64,000 nt of DNA from Carboxylicivirga caseinilyticus. Its GTDB lineage: Bacteria > Bacteroidota > Bacteroidia > Bacteroidales > Marinilabiliaceae. How positions within the stretch are numbered: position 1 is the first letter of the stretch; every line of letters begins with the position of its first letter. Positions 37,286 through 46,298 of this stretch are shown here, piece by piece. The notes under the pieces are model-generated. The model made no database searches. It saw only the letters and a program-made list of their open reading frames with translations, and was not told the origin of the DNA. The stretch lies in the NCBI GenBank assembly GCA_025499705.1, contig JAFMVE010000031.1, forward strand, positions 1 to 64,000, read 5' to 3'. A program made the position numbers and the translations under genes.

Positions 37286-39385
37286 ATGAAACATACACCT
37301 GACGATAGAATAAAATTAATGTTGCCTAATTATTTTTTAGCTATGATACCTAACATTAAAACATCAGTGCTTTTGGGTTTGATGCTACTGGCACAGATGG
37401 TAAGCGCTCAACGTACCGAGCTCAAGCGTGCTGACAATTTGTATGAAAATCAGGATTATTATCAAGCCCTGGAATATTTTAATGCAGCCGTTGAGAAAGG
37501 TGATAATAGTACGGAAACGAAGCTAAAAATTGCACGATGCTACTTTAATCTGAAGGATATCCAGACTGCATTTGATATGTATTTAGGTATGGAGTCAGAT
37601 ATAACTAATGAGGTAGATATGGTGAATTACGCTTCTTGTTATCAGCAACAGGGTGGTTACGAAGTTGCAATTGAATGGTATAATAAAGCTAAAAAGGCTG
37701 GAGCTAATCCACTAGGTATGGATGAGTTGATCAAAGCTTGTAACTGGGCGAATGAGAATATGGTTTTTAATCAGGATGTTAGGGTAAATCCCGCTGACTT
37801 ATTAATTGGTGGTCAATCGTTTGGAATTCAGTTTTACAAAGATGAAGTAGTATATTCAGGAGAGAAAGAAGAAGAATCAAAAAAGATTGATAATACAGGT
37901 AAAGGTTTTCTTAATTTATTCTCATCGAAATATATTGACGGTGAAATTCAGGAAGGTAGCAAATCTTTTTCAAGTAATCTTGAGTATGATTTTCATGTGG
38001 GTGCAACTTCCTTTACAAGTGATTTCAAGAGAATTTATTATACTAAGGTAGTTAAGATAAAAGGGGGAAGCCGAATTAAAATATTTACTTCGGAATACAA
38101 TGGTAGTGATTGGGTAAACGAAAAAGAGTTAAGTGTCAATTCAAATGATTTTGACATAGGTTATCCTGCAGTATCAAATGATGATAAATATTTATTCTTT
38201 ACATCAAGCCAACGTGGTGGTTTTGGTGGTCAGGATATTTATAAGGCCAAAATTAAAGCTAATGGCGATGTTGATCGTCCAGAAAATGCTGGTAGAGAGG
38301 TGAATACTTATGGTAATGAAAAATGGCCGTTTATCAGTAATGAAGGAGATTTGTATTTTGCTTCGGATGGTCATATGGGCTTTGGTGGATTAGATATCTT
38401 TAAAGCTGAATATGTTGATGGCAAGTATACCAATGTAACTAATTTAGGACAACCTATAAACAGTGGTAAGGACGATTTTGGTTTTGTATTGGATCCAACC
38501 GACAGTAAGAGAGGTTTCTTATCAAGTAACAGAATTGGTTCAGGTAGTTCTGATGGTATATTCGTAATGTTACCTATTGATTCATCTCAGGAAGAGGAAA
38601 AAGAAACTATTCCTGTCTTTGATGAAATGGCTGTAGAAGAAGAGCCCGTGGTTGAAACAACCGTTGTGGAAACTGTTACTCAACCAGAAACAGAAAATAC
38701 CGAAACAGGAACTGATTTATCTGCTTATCCAAAAGCATTTGCAAGTATTTTAACATCAACTTTTAAAGGTGATCCTATTGAGGGTGCACAGGTTGTTATT
38801 AAAGATGCCAATACTGGTGAGATGGTAGCATCGGCATATACAGATGCTAACGGTAAAGTGAATATTATTATTCCGGATCAATTTAAGAATGATAACCAGG
38901 AATTTGAAATAGAATTATCAAAAGGAGAAGAGTTTAATGCCAAGAGAATGATAGTTCATATCATGGAAATTAATGACATTAATAATAATGGTTTATCTTT
39001 AACTCCTATATTTGATGATGCATCATTAAATGAGATTGGAAAATTTGTTATTCCTTACAAAGGAGACCAGATTACAGAAGAAGGGCAGCAGGTATTAGAT
39101 AAGTTGGCAGCTTATTTATTAATGAATCCAAATGTTGTTGTTAAATTAAATGGTCATACAGAAGCCAGAGGTAACAAGTATAAGAATCTTGACATATCGC
39201 AAACTGCTGCAGAGGCAGCTGAAAAATACCTGATGATGAAAGGTGTTAATGATGAAAACATGATTCCACGCGGATATGGTGAAAGATATTTACTAAATAA
39301 ATGTAAGCGTGGTGTATATTGCGATGAAAGTGAACATCTGAGCAACCGTCGTATTGAGGTTGTTGTATGGAAATATCTTAACTAA
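37286..39385 (+). CDS. PorE-like TPR/propeller/OmpA envelope protein
   Basis: A 699-residue periplasmic, outer-membrane-associated protein. Domain order: signal peptide, TPR repeats (about residues 45-160, RADNLYENQDYYQALEYFNA), a PD40/WD40-like beta-propeller (about 170-435, with repeated FTSSQRGGFGGQDIYKAK-type units), an acidic linker, a carboxypeptidase-regulatory-like fold (about 495-570) and a C-terminal OmpA peptidoglycan-binding domain with LNGHTEARG and SNRRIEVVVWK. This order is that of PorE in Porphyromonas gingivalis, which ties the T9SS to the cell wall. An in-frame ATG at 37343 would give a more normal signal peptide (MIPNIKTSVLLGLMLLAQMV) than the first ATG. Cotranscribed with SprF. 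Confidence 0.92.
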   Translation: MKHTPDDRIKLMLPNYFLAMIPNIKTSVLLGLMLLAQMVSAQRTELKRADNLYENQDYYQALEYFNAAVEKGDNSTETKLKIARCYFNLKDIQTAFDMYLGMESDITNEVDMVNYASCYQQQGGYEVAIEWYNKAKKAGANPLGMDELIKACNWANENMVFNQDVRVNPADLLIGGQSFGIQFYKDEVVYSGEKEEESKKIDNTGKGFLNLFSSKYIDGEIQEGSKSFSSNLEYDFHVGATSFTSDFKRIYYTKVVKIKGGSRIKIFTSEYNGSDWVNEKELSVNSNDFDIGYPAVSNDDKYLFFTSSQRGGFGGQDIYKAKIKANGDVDRPENAGREVNTYGNEKWPFISNEGDLYFASDGHMGFGGLDIFKAEYVDGKYTNVTNLGQPINSGKDDFGFVLDPTDSKRGFLSSNRIGSGSSDGIFVMLPIDSSQEEEKETIPVFDEMAVEEEPVVETTVVETVTQPETENTETGTDLSAYPKAFASILTSTFKGDPIEGAQVVIKDANTGEMVASAYTDANGKVNIIIPDQFKNDNQEFEIELSKGEEFNAKRMIVHIMEINDINNNGLSLTPIFDDASLNEIGKFVIPYKGDQITEEGQQVLDKLAAYLLMNPNVVVKLNGHTEARGNKYKNLDISQTAAEAAEKYLMMKGVNDENMIPRGYGERYLLNKCKRGVYCDESEHLSNRRIEVVVWKYLN

Positions 39386-39427
39386 ACTATGAACTAAATA
39401 GTCGTATAACGGCAAAATATTGTAAGA

Positions 39428-40057
39428 ATGAAACTCAAATTATTACTAATAATAGCTGCAATAATGGTTAGCACTTCATATGGTGCTGCCGAAGATATTG
39501 CTTATTTGAGGACGAATAAAAAGATAATCAGAATGGAAAAGGCTGAATCACCTTATTGGGCCATTCAGATTATTGCATTGAAAAATCCTCCAGGAGTAGC
39601 TTCTTTCTTTCAGGCAGTTGATGTAGCTCGTGAATATGTATGCTTAGACGGTTTTGTTCGATATACTGTTGGTGAGTTTAATAACTATGAAGAGGCAAAA
39701 AGTAATCTTGCTGCAATCAAAGCAATGGGTTACGATCAGGCTTTTGTTGTTAATACTGCTCAATATAAAATGTCAGAAGATCAGCCACAGAATGATAGGT
39801 CTGGAAATACAAAAATTGATCCTAATAAAACATATACAGTTCAATTAAGTGCCTTTAGGTTTCCGGTTTATCTGAGCCATTTTGAGAACTTGGATAATGT
39901 AATGGAATTCAGAATGAAAGACAAGATCTTTAGATATTGTGTGGGTGAATTCCCGGGAACTGAAGCAAGAGAAGAATTACAGAAAATTAAAGATATGGGT
40001 TATAAAGGGGCCTTTCTGGTTGAACTGGATAAATATTTACCCTTTAAAATCGAATAA
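39428..40057 (+). CDS. Exported protein with two SPOR-like repeats
   Basis: A 209-residue exported protein. Residues 1-21 form a signal peptide (LKLLLIIAAIMVSTSYG). Two similar halves of about 70 residues follow: YWAIQIIALKNPPGVASFFQ to AFVVNT, and YTVQLSAFRFPVYLSHFENL to AFLVEL. Each has the strand VQL/QII, a central RYTVGEF/RYCVGEF strand and a final helix with IKxMGYxxAFxV, which is the pattern of SPOR domains that bind denuded peptidoglycan. It closes the four-gene adhesin/T9SS cluster, 42 bases after the PorE-like gene, so a cell-wall anchoring role in that apparatus is plausible. Transcription probably ends before the RNase P RNA gene. Confidence 0.8.
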   Translation: MKLKLLLIIAAIMVSTSYGAAEDIAYLRTNKKIIRMEKAESPYWAIQIIALKNPPGVASFFQAVDVAREYVCLDGFVRYTVGEFNNYEEAKSNLAAIKAMGYDQAFVVNTAQYKMSEDQPQNDRSGNTKIDPNKTYTVQLSAFRFPVYLSHFENLDNVMEFRMKDKIFRYCVGEFPGTEAREELQKIKDMGYKGAFLVELDKYLPFKIE

Positions 40058-40064
40058 TAAGTAT

Positions 40065-40072
40065 TAATTTTG
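40065..40072 (+). promoter_or_regulatory. -7 promoter box of rnpB
   Basis: TAATTTTG is a perfect TAnnTTTG. It ends 5 bases before the expected 5' end of RNase P RNA, so it calibrates box-to-start distance for other promoters in this window. Confidence 0.7.
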
Positions 40073-40076
40073 CAGC

Positions 40077-40455
40077 ATAGCAAGCCGGTCTATCGCTGTC
40101 ACGAAGGTGAAAGAGGAAAGTCTGGGCAATGCAGGGCACCGCGCTTCTGAATAGGAAGATACCTGTGAGGGTATAGTAATGTAACAGAGAATAACCGCCC
40201 CGATTCTATTGGGGTAAGGGTGAAAAGGTGAGGTAAGAGCTCACCAGTATTGATGGTGACATCAGTAGCTGTACGTCTGGCGGATTGCAAGACCATGTAT
40301 ATCATAACTCCTTTGGAGCAAAACGGCCCGTTTTGTTTTTCTTTTGAAATGTTATGAGGGGTAGGTCGCTAAAGTTTATTGGTGACAATAAGCATAGATA
40401 AATGATAGACGCCTTATTTATTAAGGAAACAGGACCCGGCTTACAGGCTTGCTAT
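40077..40455 (+). ncRNA. rnpB: RNase P RNA, bacterial class A
   Basis: The catalytic RNA that removes 5' leaders from pre-tRNAs. The 5' ATAGCAAGCCGGTC and 3' GGCTTGCTAT pair to form helix P1. Conserved elements are in order: GAGGAAAGTC near the 5' end, the GTAAT/ACAGA region around 40178, GGTAAGAGCTCACC in the specificity half, GGCGGATTG, and the 3' core ACAGGACCCGGCTTACAGG. Length of about 379 nucleotides is normal for the class. T residues after the 3' end finish the transcript; it lies between the SPOR-like protein gene and yihY. Confidence 0.95.
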
Positions 40456-40478
40456 TTTTCTTTCAAACTACATCTCTA

Positions 40479-41786
40479 ATGAAAAATTTACTGTCGAAAA
40501 TAATTCATTATCTCAGTGAGGAAATTTGGCGTGTAAGAGCCGATGATACAACCAAAAGACAGTTTTTTCTTATTCGTACTGCCAGAATTTTATATTTAGC
40601 CATTAAAGGCTTTATCAACGATAATTGTCAGCAAAAAGCTTCTGCATTAACGTTCTATTCTTTATTATCAGTTGTTCCTGTAGCCGCAATGGTATTTGGA
40701 ATTGCAAAAGGTTTTGGCTTTGATGAAAGAGTCAGGGATTTATTAGCTAATAAACTGGAAGGACAGGAAGAGGTGTTGAAATTTGTTACAGATTTCGCCC
40801 TTAATTATCTTGAAAAGACACCTGGTGGTGAGATTGCCGGAATTGGACTGGTAGTGTTATTTTGGTCAATTATGAAGGTTTTTGGCAATATCGAAAACTC
40901 CTTTAATGATATATGGGAAGTGAAACATGCCAGAAGTTTTATCCGAAAATTCAGTGATTATATTTCATTAATGCTGGTAGGTATCTTATTAATGATATCG
41001 AGTAGTGGTATGATTGTTTTTGTAACCAAACAGCTCAAAAGTTATGGTTATGAAAGCATGGTAGGTCCTAAAATGATGCTATTGTTATCTTATGTGTTAA
41101 TCTGGATTGTTTTCACCTTTTTGCATCATATAATGCCCAATACAAGAGTGAAGTTTCGTTCTGCCTTATTTGGGGGGATCATATCAGGAACCTTGTTTCA
41201 ACTTCTGCAGTTTGGATATATTCATTTTCAGAGTATAGTAACCAGTTATAATGCCATTTATGGTAGTTTTGCTGCGTTACCTTTATTTTTATTTTGGTTG
41301 CAGGCCAGTTGGTTAATCGTTTTATTGGGAGCCGAAATGTCTTTTGCCTATCAGAATGCCAATACATTTGAATTCGATGCTGATACAAGAAGAGTTAGTT
41401 ACGAATACAAAAGATTAATAACACTTATGGTGGTGGCTGATGTTGTAAAACGGTTCGAAAAAGGAGAGAGTGCCCCATCTAACGTGCTTTTATCTGTTGA
41501 GCTTCGTTTACCTATCAGACTTATCAATGAAGTACTTTTTGAATTGGTTGATAGCAGGGTTTTTTCTGAAATTGCGGTTGATGATACCAAAGAAACTGTA
41601 TATCAACCTGCTTTTGATATCAATAAATTAACAGTAATGAGAATACTGCATATGATCGAAGCCAGAGGAAGCAGGGATCTTCATTTTGAAGAAACAAAAA
41701 GTCTAAGCAGATTACAAAATATACTGGATGACTTTAATAGGAAACTGGTAGACAGTCCTGAAAATATTCTAATCAAGGATTTATAA
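40479..41786 (+). CDS. YihY/BrkB family inner-membrane protein
   Basis: A 435-residue membrane protein. The N-terminal half has about six hydrophobic segments with the family core QQKASALTFYSLLSVVPVAA, GEIAGIGLVVLFWSIMKVFG and FGSFAALPLFLFWLQASWLI-type motifs; GAEMSFAYQN closes the domain. The C-terminal 130 residues are a soluble extension that looks like a winged-helix (RLPIRLINEVLFELVDSRVF), a form common in Bacteroidota. The start was moved to ATG 40479, since the TTG further up overlaps the 3' end of RNase P RNA. Function is not established; older annotations as ribonuclease BN are erroneous. Confidence 0.9.
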   Translation: MKNLLSKIIHYLSEEIWRVRADDTTKRQFFLIRTARILYLAIKGFINDNCQQKASALTFYSLLSVVPVAAMVFGIAKGFGFDERVRDLLANKLEGQEEVLKFVTDFALNYLEKTPGGEIAGIGLVVLFWSIMKVFGNIENSFNDIWEVKHARSFIRKFSDYISLMLVGILLMISSSGMIVFVTKQLKSYGYESMVGPKMMLLLSYVLIWIVFTFLHHIMPNTRVKFRSALFGGIISGTLFQLLQFGYIHFQSIVTSYNAIYGSFAALPLFLFWLQASWLIVLLGAEMSFAYQNANTFEFDADTRRVSYEYKRLITLMVVADVVKRFEKGESAPSNVLLSVELRLPIRLINEVLFELVDSRVFSEIAVDDTKETVYQPAFDINKLTVMRILHMIEARGSRDLHFEETKSLSRLQNILDDFNRKLVDSPENILIKDL

Positions 41787-41790
41787 AAAG

Positions 41791-41824
41791 AAAAAGCGAC
41801 AATTCATCGAACTGTCGCTTTTTT
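41791..41824. terminator. Bidirectional terminator shared by yihY and the minus-strand RNA
   Basis: AAAAAGCGACA and TGTCGCTTTTT pair around a short ATTCATCGAAC loop, with A and T tracts on both sides so that both strands end in U runs. It closes yihY on one strand and the 6S-like RNA on the other. Confidence 0.85.
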
Positions 41825-41829
41825 ATTGG

Positions 41830-42010
41830 GAACCACATCAACCGGGATTAATTTAAACTCCTGTAAACAGGATTTGAGTGCATACAATCATCGGTAATCC
41901 TCCGTGCCCCGAAGAGCATCCCGTAGGCGAGGCCCGCCCTTTGAAAGCATAGCGTCACTCGGTGTTCTGATAGCGTTGAGTTTAACAATCAAAACGACTG
42001 ATGCGGTAAA
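41830..42010 (-). ncRNA. ssrS: Structured RNA, 6S RNA candidate
   Basis: Read on this strand, the ends pair: ACCGCATCAGTCG (42007 downward) with CGG..TTGATGTGGT (ending 41832), continued by GATT/AATC and TTAAACTC/GAGTTTAA, giving a closing helix of nearly 30 pairs. A wide internal bubble follows, with a small TCCTG-TTTA-CAGGA hairpin on its 3' side, then a G/C-rich arm topped by TGCTC-TTCG-GGGCA, a stable UUCG tetraloop. G-U pairs occur that would be C-A mismatches on the other strand, so this strand is favoured. A perfect promoter and a terminator flank it. Size, shape and 3'-bubble hairpin match 6S RNA, which binds housekeeping RNA polymerase. The 6S identity is inferred; that it is a structured RNA is well supported. 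Confidence 0.65.
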
Positions 42011-42032
42011 TTTTGTATCAAAGATCGTATTA

Positions 42033-42063
42033 CAAATATAGCTATCAAAAGTGTCAAAACCAA
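42033..42063 (-). promoter_or_regulatory. Promoter of the 6S-like RNA
   Basis: On the minus strand: TTG, a 20-base spacer, and perfect TATATTTG. It predicts a transcript start near 42028, about 20 bases before the closing helix. Confidence 0.65.
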
Positions 42064-42102
42064 GAAAAATAAAGGGTTTTAGTAGAATTTAGACCTTAGT
42101 GA

Positions 42103-42132
42103 TTGAAGCTTAATTTATTAATTTTACCTTTA
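42103..42132 (+). promoter_or_regulatory. Promoter of DnaQ/GIY-YIG gene
   Basis: TTG, a 19-base spacer and TACCTTTA, one mismatch from consensus. The start near 42137 leaves a leader of about 29 bases. It is divergent from the promoter of the 6S-like RNA, 40 bases away. Confidence 0.55.
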
Positions 42133-42165
42133 TATTTCGATAGTAAAAAATAGAAGGAAAAACGA

Positions 42166-43533
42166 ATGTACGTCATCGTAGATATTGAAACAACCGGTGG
42201 AAATATGAATAACGGTAAAATTACCGAAATAGCAATTTACCGGCATGATGGAGAAAAGATTGTTGATGAGTTTATTAGCCTGGTTAATCCGGAATGTTTA
42301 ATTCCTCCTTTTATTTCATCTTTAACTGGTATTACCAATGAAATGGTTGAGTCGGCTCCTCCGTTTTATGCTCTGGCCAAGGATATCGTTAATATTTGCA
42401 AGGATGCTGTTTTTATAGCTCATAATGTGGGATTCGACTATAACTTTATTAAACACGAGTTTAAAAGTCTGGGTTACAATTTCGATATGCCATCCATGTG
42501 TACCGTTAAGTTATCAAGAAAATTCCTGCCTGGCCATAATTCGTATAGTTTAGGTAATTTATGTGATGATTTAGGTATTTCTATTGCTGCACGGCATAGG
42601 GCAGCTGGTGATGCATTGGCAACCGTTAAGTTATTTGAATTATTACTGGAGAAAAACAATGGATTAATTAATGCTGATGATCCTTATACTGCATTTTCTG
42701 CAGATGGTTTACATCCAAATTTAACCATTGATATTATAAAATCGCTACCTAACGAAACGGGTGTTTATTATTTACATGACGAGTTGGGAGACTTGATATA
42801 TATTGGAAAAAGTACCAAGATTCGTAATCGAATTATCACTCATATGGGCAATCCCAAGACAAAGAAAGGGATTGAGATGAAAATGAAAACGGCTGATATT
42901 AGTTTTCATTTAACAGGTAGTGAATTGATTGCACTTTTGAAAGAATCGCAAGAGATAAAGGAAGAAAAGCCGAGATATAATAGAGCTCAGCGTCGAGCCC
43001 GAAACCAAATGGGCTTATATCATTATCAGGATAGAAAGGGTTACTTAAGATTTATATTAAAACCGAATACAGGTGTCGATATCCCTGATTGTACTTTTGA
43101 AAGCATGAAAGAAGGACGTGAGCAACTGTTTAAGTGGATTGATGAATACGAACTTTGCCAGCAACTTTGTGGGTTGTATGAAGGACAAAATGGTTGTTTT
43201 CAGTATCAGTTAAAAACATGTAAGGGAGCTTGTGTGGGAGAGGAATTGCCAGAACAATATAACTCCAGGGTATTGCAATTAATCTCCCGTTTATCTTATG
43301 GACATAATAATGTAGTTATTATAGATAAAGGTCGTACACCAGATGAAATTGGAGTAATTATCATTGAAAATGGAAAATATCTTGGTTATGGATATATTTA
43401 TGAAGATACTGCGGTTTCGAATCCTGCAGAATTTAAAGAGCATATAATCCGGTATGACGACAACCGTGATACAAGAGTTATTATTGGCAATTATTTACGG
43501 CAAAAGAAGTATAAGAAATTAATAACTTATTAG
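42166..43533 (+). CDS. DnaQ-type exonuclease fused to GIY-YIG (UvrC-like) domain
   Basis: A 455-residue fusion. Residues 1-165 are a DEDDh 3'-5' exonuclease like DNA polymerase III epsilon: VDIETTGG (Asp6, Glu8), AHNVGFDYNF and HRAAGDALATVKLF. Residues about 195-280 are a GIY-YIG nuclease domain like the N terminus of UvrC: ETGVYYLHDELGDLIYIGKS and RNRIITHM. The C-terminal 170 residues resemble the UvrC-adjacent region with a cysteine cluster (LCQQLCGLYEGQNGCFQ, KTCKGACVGE). The helix-hairpin-helix and RNase H-like part of UvrC are missing. This fusion (Cho-like) is known in several bacterial groups and likely acts in DNA repair. Confidence 0.9.
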   Translation: MYVIVDIETTGGNMNNGKITEIAIYRHDGEKIVDEFISLVNPECLIPPFISSLTGITNEMVESAPPFYALAKDIVNICKDAVFIAHNVGFDYNFIKHEFKSLGYNFDMPSMCTVKLSRKFLPGHNSYSLGNLCDDLGISIAARHRAAGDALATVKLFELLLEKNNGLINADDPYTAFSADGLHPNLTIDIIKSLPNETGVYYLHDELGDLIYIGKSTKIRNRIITHMGNPKTKKGIEMKMKTADISFHLTGSELIALLKESQEIKEEKPRYNRAQRRARNQMGLYHYQDRKGYLRFILKPNTGVDIPDCTFESMKEGREQLFKWIDEYELCQQLCGLYEGQNGCFQYQLKTCKGACVGEELPEQYNSRVLQLISRLSYGHNNVVIIDKGRTPDEIGVIIIENGKYLGYGYIYEDTAVSNPAEFKEHIIRYDDNRDTRVIIGNYLRQKKYKKLITY

Positions 43534-43604
43534 AGTACCATGTCAAGATCTGATTCTTTATGTGGTAAAAAATTGCCTTTTTGTTAATAATAATCTATAC
43601 AACT

Positions 43605-44183
43605 TTATTTTGCTTTTCTTAATGGAATTGGGTTGCGTTTTACAACTGATTTAATCGGAAATACACCTGAATTGGCAAATCGAATATCTTCGAGGGTGAA
43701 GAAGGCTTTAGGATTGTATTGTTTAATAATATCGGTAATTTTTACGATTTCTTTTCGTTTGGCAATGCAATAAATAACATGAACTGGACCACGACTACCT
43801 TCTGCGTCCATATAAGTAATACCATACCCTGCTGATGTTAATTTATCCATTAGTTCGCTACCCGACTTCTGAGTGATGATTCGAATATTGATATAACCCA
43901 GTGCCAGACGTTCTTCAATTTTCAAACCTACAAAATTACCCATGGCAAATCCACCGGCATAGGCAATAAAATAGAGCCAGTTATCAAGATTTTCGAAGAT
44001 TTTACTCATTGCCATTAACCAGATCAGGATTTCAAAAAATCCAAGAACCGGAGCCCATAATTTCATTCCTTTTGAAACAAATACTATGCGAATGGTACCG
44101 ATGGTAACATCAGCGACACGGGCCACAAAAATAAGTAATGGAATGGCTACATATGTGTAGAATGTACTGTCAGAAAATAGCAT
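43605..44183 (-). CDS. UPF0316/DUF2179 membrane protein
   Basis: A 192-residue protein with three N-terminal membrane helices (ending around residue 85) and a C-terminal cytoplasmic DUF2179 domain of about 90 residues. Family landmarks are RVADVTIGTIRIVFVSKGMK near the start, GFAMGNFVGLKIEERLALGY after the third helix, and the soluble stretch GYGITYMDAEGSRGPVHVIY. The cytoplasmic domain resembles that of YitT proteins, which suggests ligand sensing, but the function is unknown. It starts 26 bases after the thioesterase gene on the same strand and is probably cotranscribed. Confidence 0.9.
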   Translation of the reverse strand: MLFSDSTFYTYVAIPLLIFVARVADVTIGTIRIVFVSKGMKLWAPVLGFFEILIWLMAMSKIFENLDNWLYFIAYAGGFAMGNFVGLKIEERLALGYINIRIITQKSGSELMDKLTSAGYGITYMDAEGSRGPVHVIYCIAKRKEIVKITDIIKQYNPKAFFTLEDIRFANSGVFPIKSVVKRNPIPLRKAK

Positions 44184-44209
44184 TAATAATTAGTTGATTG
44201 GGTATTGTT

Positions 44210-44632
44210 TTACTTAACTTCTCCTAGAAAACTCTTTCGGTCAACAATATATCTTTCATGCGCACCAATACCAATTGATATTTCTTTTGAATTAGTAACG
44301 ACAATATCAAAAAAAAGCTTATTGGTATCTATAAATTTGAGGATGCTTCTGCAATAAATGGTTTCGCCTGTTTTAACCGGATGAAGATGTTTAAAGTTTA
44401 CTTCGGCACTAACAGTTACCAAACCATCAAGAAGATACTCATCTGTCATTTCTGCACAGCATTGCTCTAAATAGGCAATAAGTGAAGATGTAGACACAAG
44501 CTCAATATGAGCGGTGCCCAACTTTGTGGCTAAATCTTTGTCTGAAACCTTAATCTCTTTTTCAAAAAAACTACCTTCATTAAGTTTCTTTGAGAATAGA
44601 TTGTCTGTTATTTTTAGTGGCTTTGATTGCAT
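44210..44632 (-). CDS. Hotdog-fold thioesterase (FlK-like)
   Basis: A 140-residue hotdog protein of the fluoroacetyl-CoA thioesterase-like group. The active-site region reads LVSTSSLIAYLEQCCAE, in which the family places a Thr/Ser and Glu, and the second strand HLHPVKTGETIYCRSIL supplies the histidine pattern. Short length with no second domain fits a homodimer or tetramer. It likely hydrolyses a small acyl-CoA; substrate unknown. A perfect promoter box lies 18 bases upstream, and UPF0316 follows. Confidence 0.8.
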   Translation of the reverse strand: MQSKPLKITDNLFSKKLNEGSFFEKEIKVSDKDLATKLGTAHIELVSTSSLIAYLEQCCAEMTDEYLLDGLVTVSAEVNFKHLHPVKTGETIYCRSILKFIDTNKLFFDIVVTNSKEISIGIGAHERYIVDRKSFLGEVK

Positions 44633-44654
44633 AGTGTTGGGTTTTTGGCTACCT

Positions 44655-44662
44655 CAAATATA
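44655..44662 (-). promoter_or_regulatory. -7 promoter box of thioesterase/UPF0316 unit
   Basis: Reads TATATTTG on the minus strand. Predicted start near 44650, giving a leader of 18 bases. No obvious -33 TTG. Confidence 0.45.
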
Positions 44663-44692
44663 AACCATTCCTGTAAGGAAATAAAGGCCTAA

Positions 44693-46270
44693 TTAAAATT
44701 CTGATGTAAAATGGAATTCTATGTCCTTAAAATTTTCTTGCGCCAGTTGAAGCATATAAGACGAATCAGCCATAAAAACATCTCTTCCATATTTATCTTT
44801 AGCCATGTATTGAAGCTTTCTTTTTTTGAAATCTTCCAACTGTTCTTTGTTATTACTTTTTAACCAACAGGCTTTATATAGGTTAATCGGTTCGTATCGA
44901 CAGGCCGCACTATACTCGTGTAATAATCTGTATTGAATTACTTCAAATTGCAGAGCACCTACGGTTCCAATAACTTTACGACCATTAAACTGACTGGTAA
45001 ACAACTGAGCTACACCTTCGTCCATTAGCTGATCGATACCTTTGGCTAACTGTTTTGACTTCATTGGGTCAGCATTTTCGATATATCTGAACAACTCTGG
45101 TGAGAAACTAGGCAGTCCTTTATAATGCAATTTTTCACCTTGCGTTACAGTATCTCCAATTTTGAAGTTACCTGTATCTGGAATACCGACAATATCGCCC
45201 GGATAAGCTTCATCAATAATTGATTTTTTATCCGCCATAAATGCAGTTGGACTCGAAAATTTCATATTCTTACCCAACCCTACATGATAATAGTTGGTGT
45301 TTCTTTCGAATTTACCCGAACATATTTTAAGGAAGGCTAAACGGTTACGGTGATTAGGATCCATATTGGCATGAATCTTAAAAACAAAACCTGAGAATTT
45401 ATCTTCGTCAGCCTGAACCATTCTTTCTTCTGCTTGCGATGGCTGAGGACTGGGAGCAATTTTCAAAAAGCAATGCAATAATTCACGAACACCAAAATTA
45501 TTCAAAGCACTACCAAAAAAAACAGGGGCAACGGAGGCATCGCGATATGATTCCAAATCAAATTCAGGATAGACACCTTCAACTAATTCAAGTTCTTCAC
45601 GTAACATTTTCGAAGAGCTTTCTCCAATTGATTTATCTATTTGATTATCGTAGATATCCGAGATGGAAACACCTTCTTCAATAACTTGTTTTCCAGGATC
45701 AAAAAGATATAAACTTTTCTCAAAAAGATTGTATACACCTTTAAACTGAGGTCCGTTTCCAATTGGCCAGCTTAACGGACGCACATTAATCTTTAATTCT
45801 TCTTCAACTTCATCCAGCAAATCGAAAGGATCTTTACTTGGACGGTCCATTTTGTTGATGAAAACGATAACCGGAGTGTTACGCATCCTACAAACTTCCA
45901 TCAGCTTACGGGTTTGTGCTTCAACTCCTTTAGCAGCATCAACCGCAATAATTACACTGTCAACAGCTGTAAGAGTTCGGAAGGTGTCTTCAGCAAAATC
46001 CTGGTGACCAGGGGTGTCAAGAATGTTTACTTTATAACCATCATATTCAAATCCCATAACAGAGGTAGCAACAGAGATACCTCTTTGCTTTTCAATTTCC
46101 ATAAAATCGGAGGTTGCTGTTTTTTTAATCTTGTTCGATTTTACAGCACCGGCAACGTGAATAGCGCCTCCAAAAAGCAAAAGTTTTTCAGTTAATGTTG
46201 TTTTACCAGCATCAGGGTGACTTATGATCGCAAAGGTTCTCCTTCTTTTAATCTCTTCCTTAAATCCCAT
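44693..46270 (-). CDS. prfC: Peptide chain release factor 3
   Basis: A 525-residue translational GTPase that removes RF1/RF2 from the ribosome after termination. The start was placed at [20 protein letters not shown], the normal RF3 start; an upstream ATG would add an unrelated 14 residues. GTP-binding motifs are [15 protein letters not shown] (G1), the switch with [29 protein letters not shown] (G3) and [18 protein letters not shown] (G4). RF3-specific regions include [13 protein letters not shown] and the C-terminal [17 protein letters not shown]. Length is typical. Monocistronic, with a -7 box in front. Confidence 0.95.
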   Translation of the reverse strand: MGFKEEIKRRRTFAIISHPDAGKTTLTEKLLLFGGAIHVAGAVKSNKIKKTATSDFMEIEKQRGISVATSVMGFEYDGYKVNILDTPGHQDFAEDTFRTLTAVDSVIIAVDAAKGVEAQTRKLMEVCRMRNTPVIVFINKMDRPSKDPFDLLDEVEEELKINVRPLSWPIGNGPQFKGVYNLFEKSLYLFDPGKQVIEEGVSISDIYDNQIDKSIGESSSKMLREELELVEGVYPEFDLESYRDASVAPVFFGSALNNFGVRELLHCFLKIAPSPQPSQAEERMVQADEDKFSGFVFKIHANMDPNHRNRLAFLKICSGKFERNTNYYHVGLGKNMKFSSPTAFMADKKSIIDEAYPGDIVGIPDTGNFKIGDTVTQGEKLHYKGLPSFSPELFRYIENADPMKSKQLAKGIDQLMDEGVAQLFTSQFNGRKVIGTVGALQFEVIQYRLLHEYSAACRYEPINLYKACWLKSNNKEQLEDFKKRKLQYMAKDKYGRDVFMADSSYMLQLAQENFKDIEFHFTSEF

Positions 46271-46290
46271 GGTCTTAATTTTTCGAGGTG

Positions 46291-46298
46291 CAAATTTA
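46291..46298 (-). promoter_or_regulatory. -7 promoter box of prfC
   Basis: TAAATTTG on the minus strand, predicting a start near 46286 and a leader of about 16 bases. This position also argues against the upstream ATG at 46312. Confidence 0.45.

Noticed and set aside
40099-40305. 68-codon ORF on the minus strand
   Set aside because: It lies entirely inside the RNase P RNA gene on the opposite strand.
41826-42030. The conserved-looking RNA considered as tmRNA or SRP RNA
   Set aside because: No tRNA-like ends or tag ORF for tmRNA, and no GGAA-loop SRP domain; long closing helix and bubble fit 6S better.
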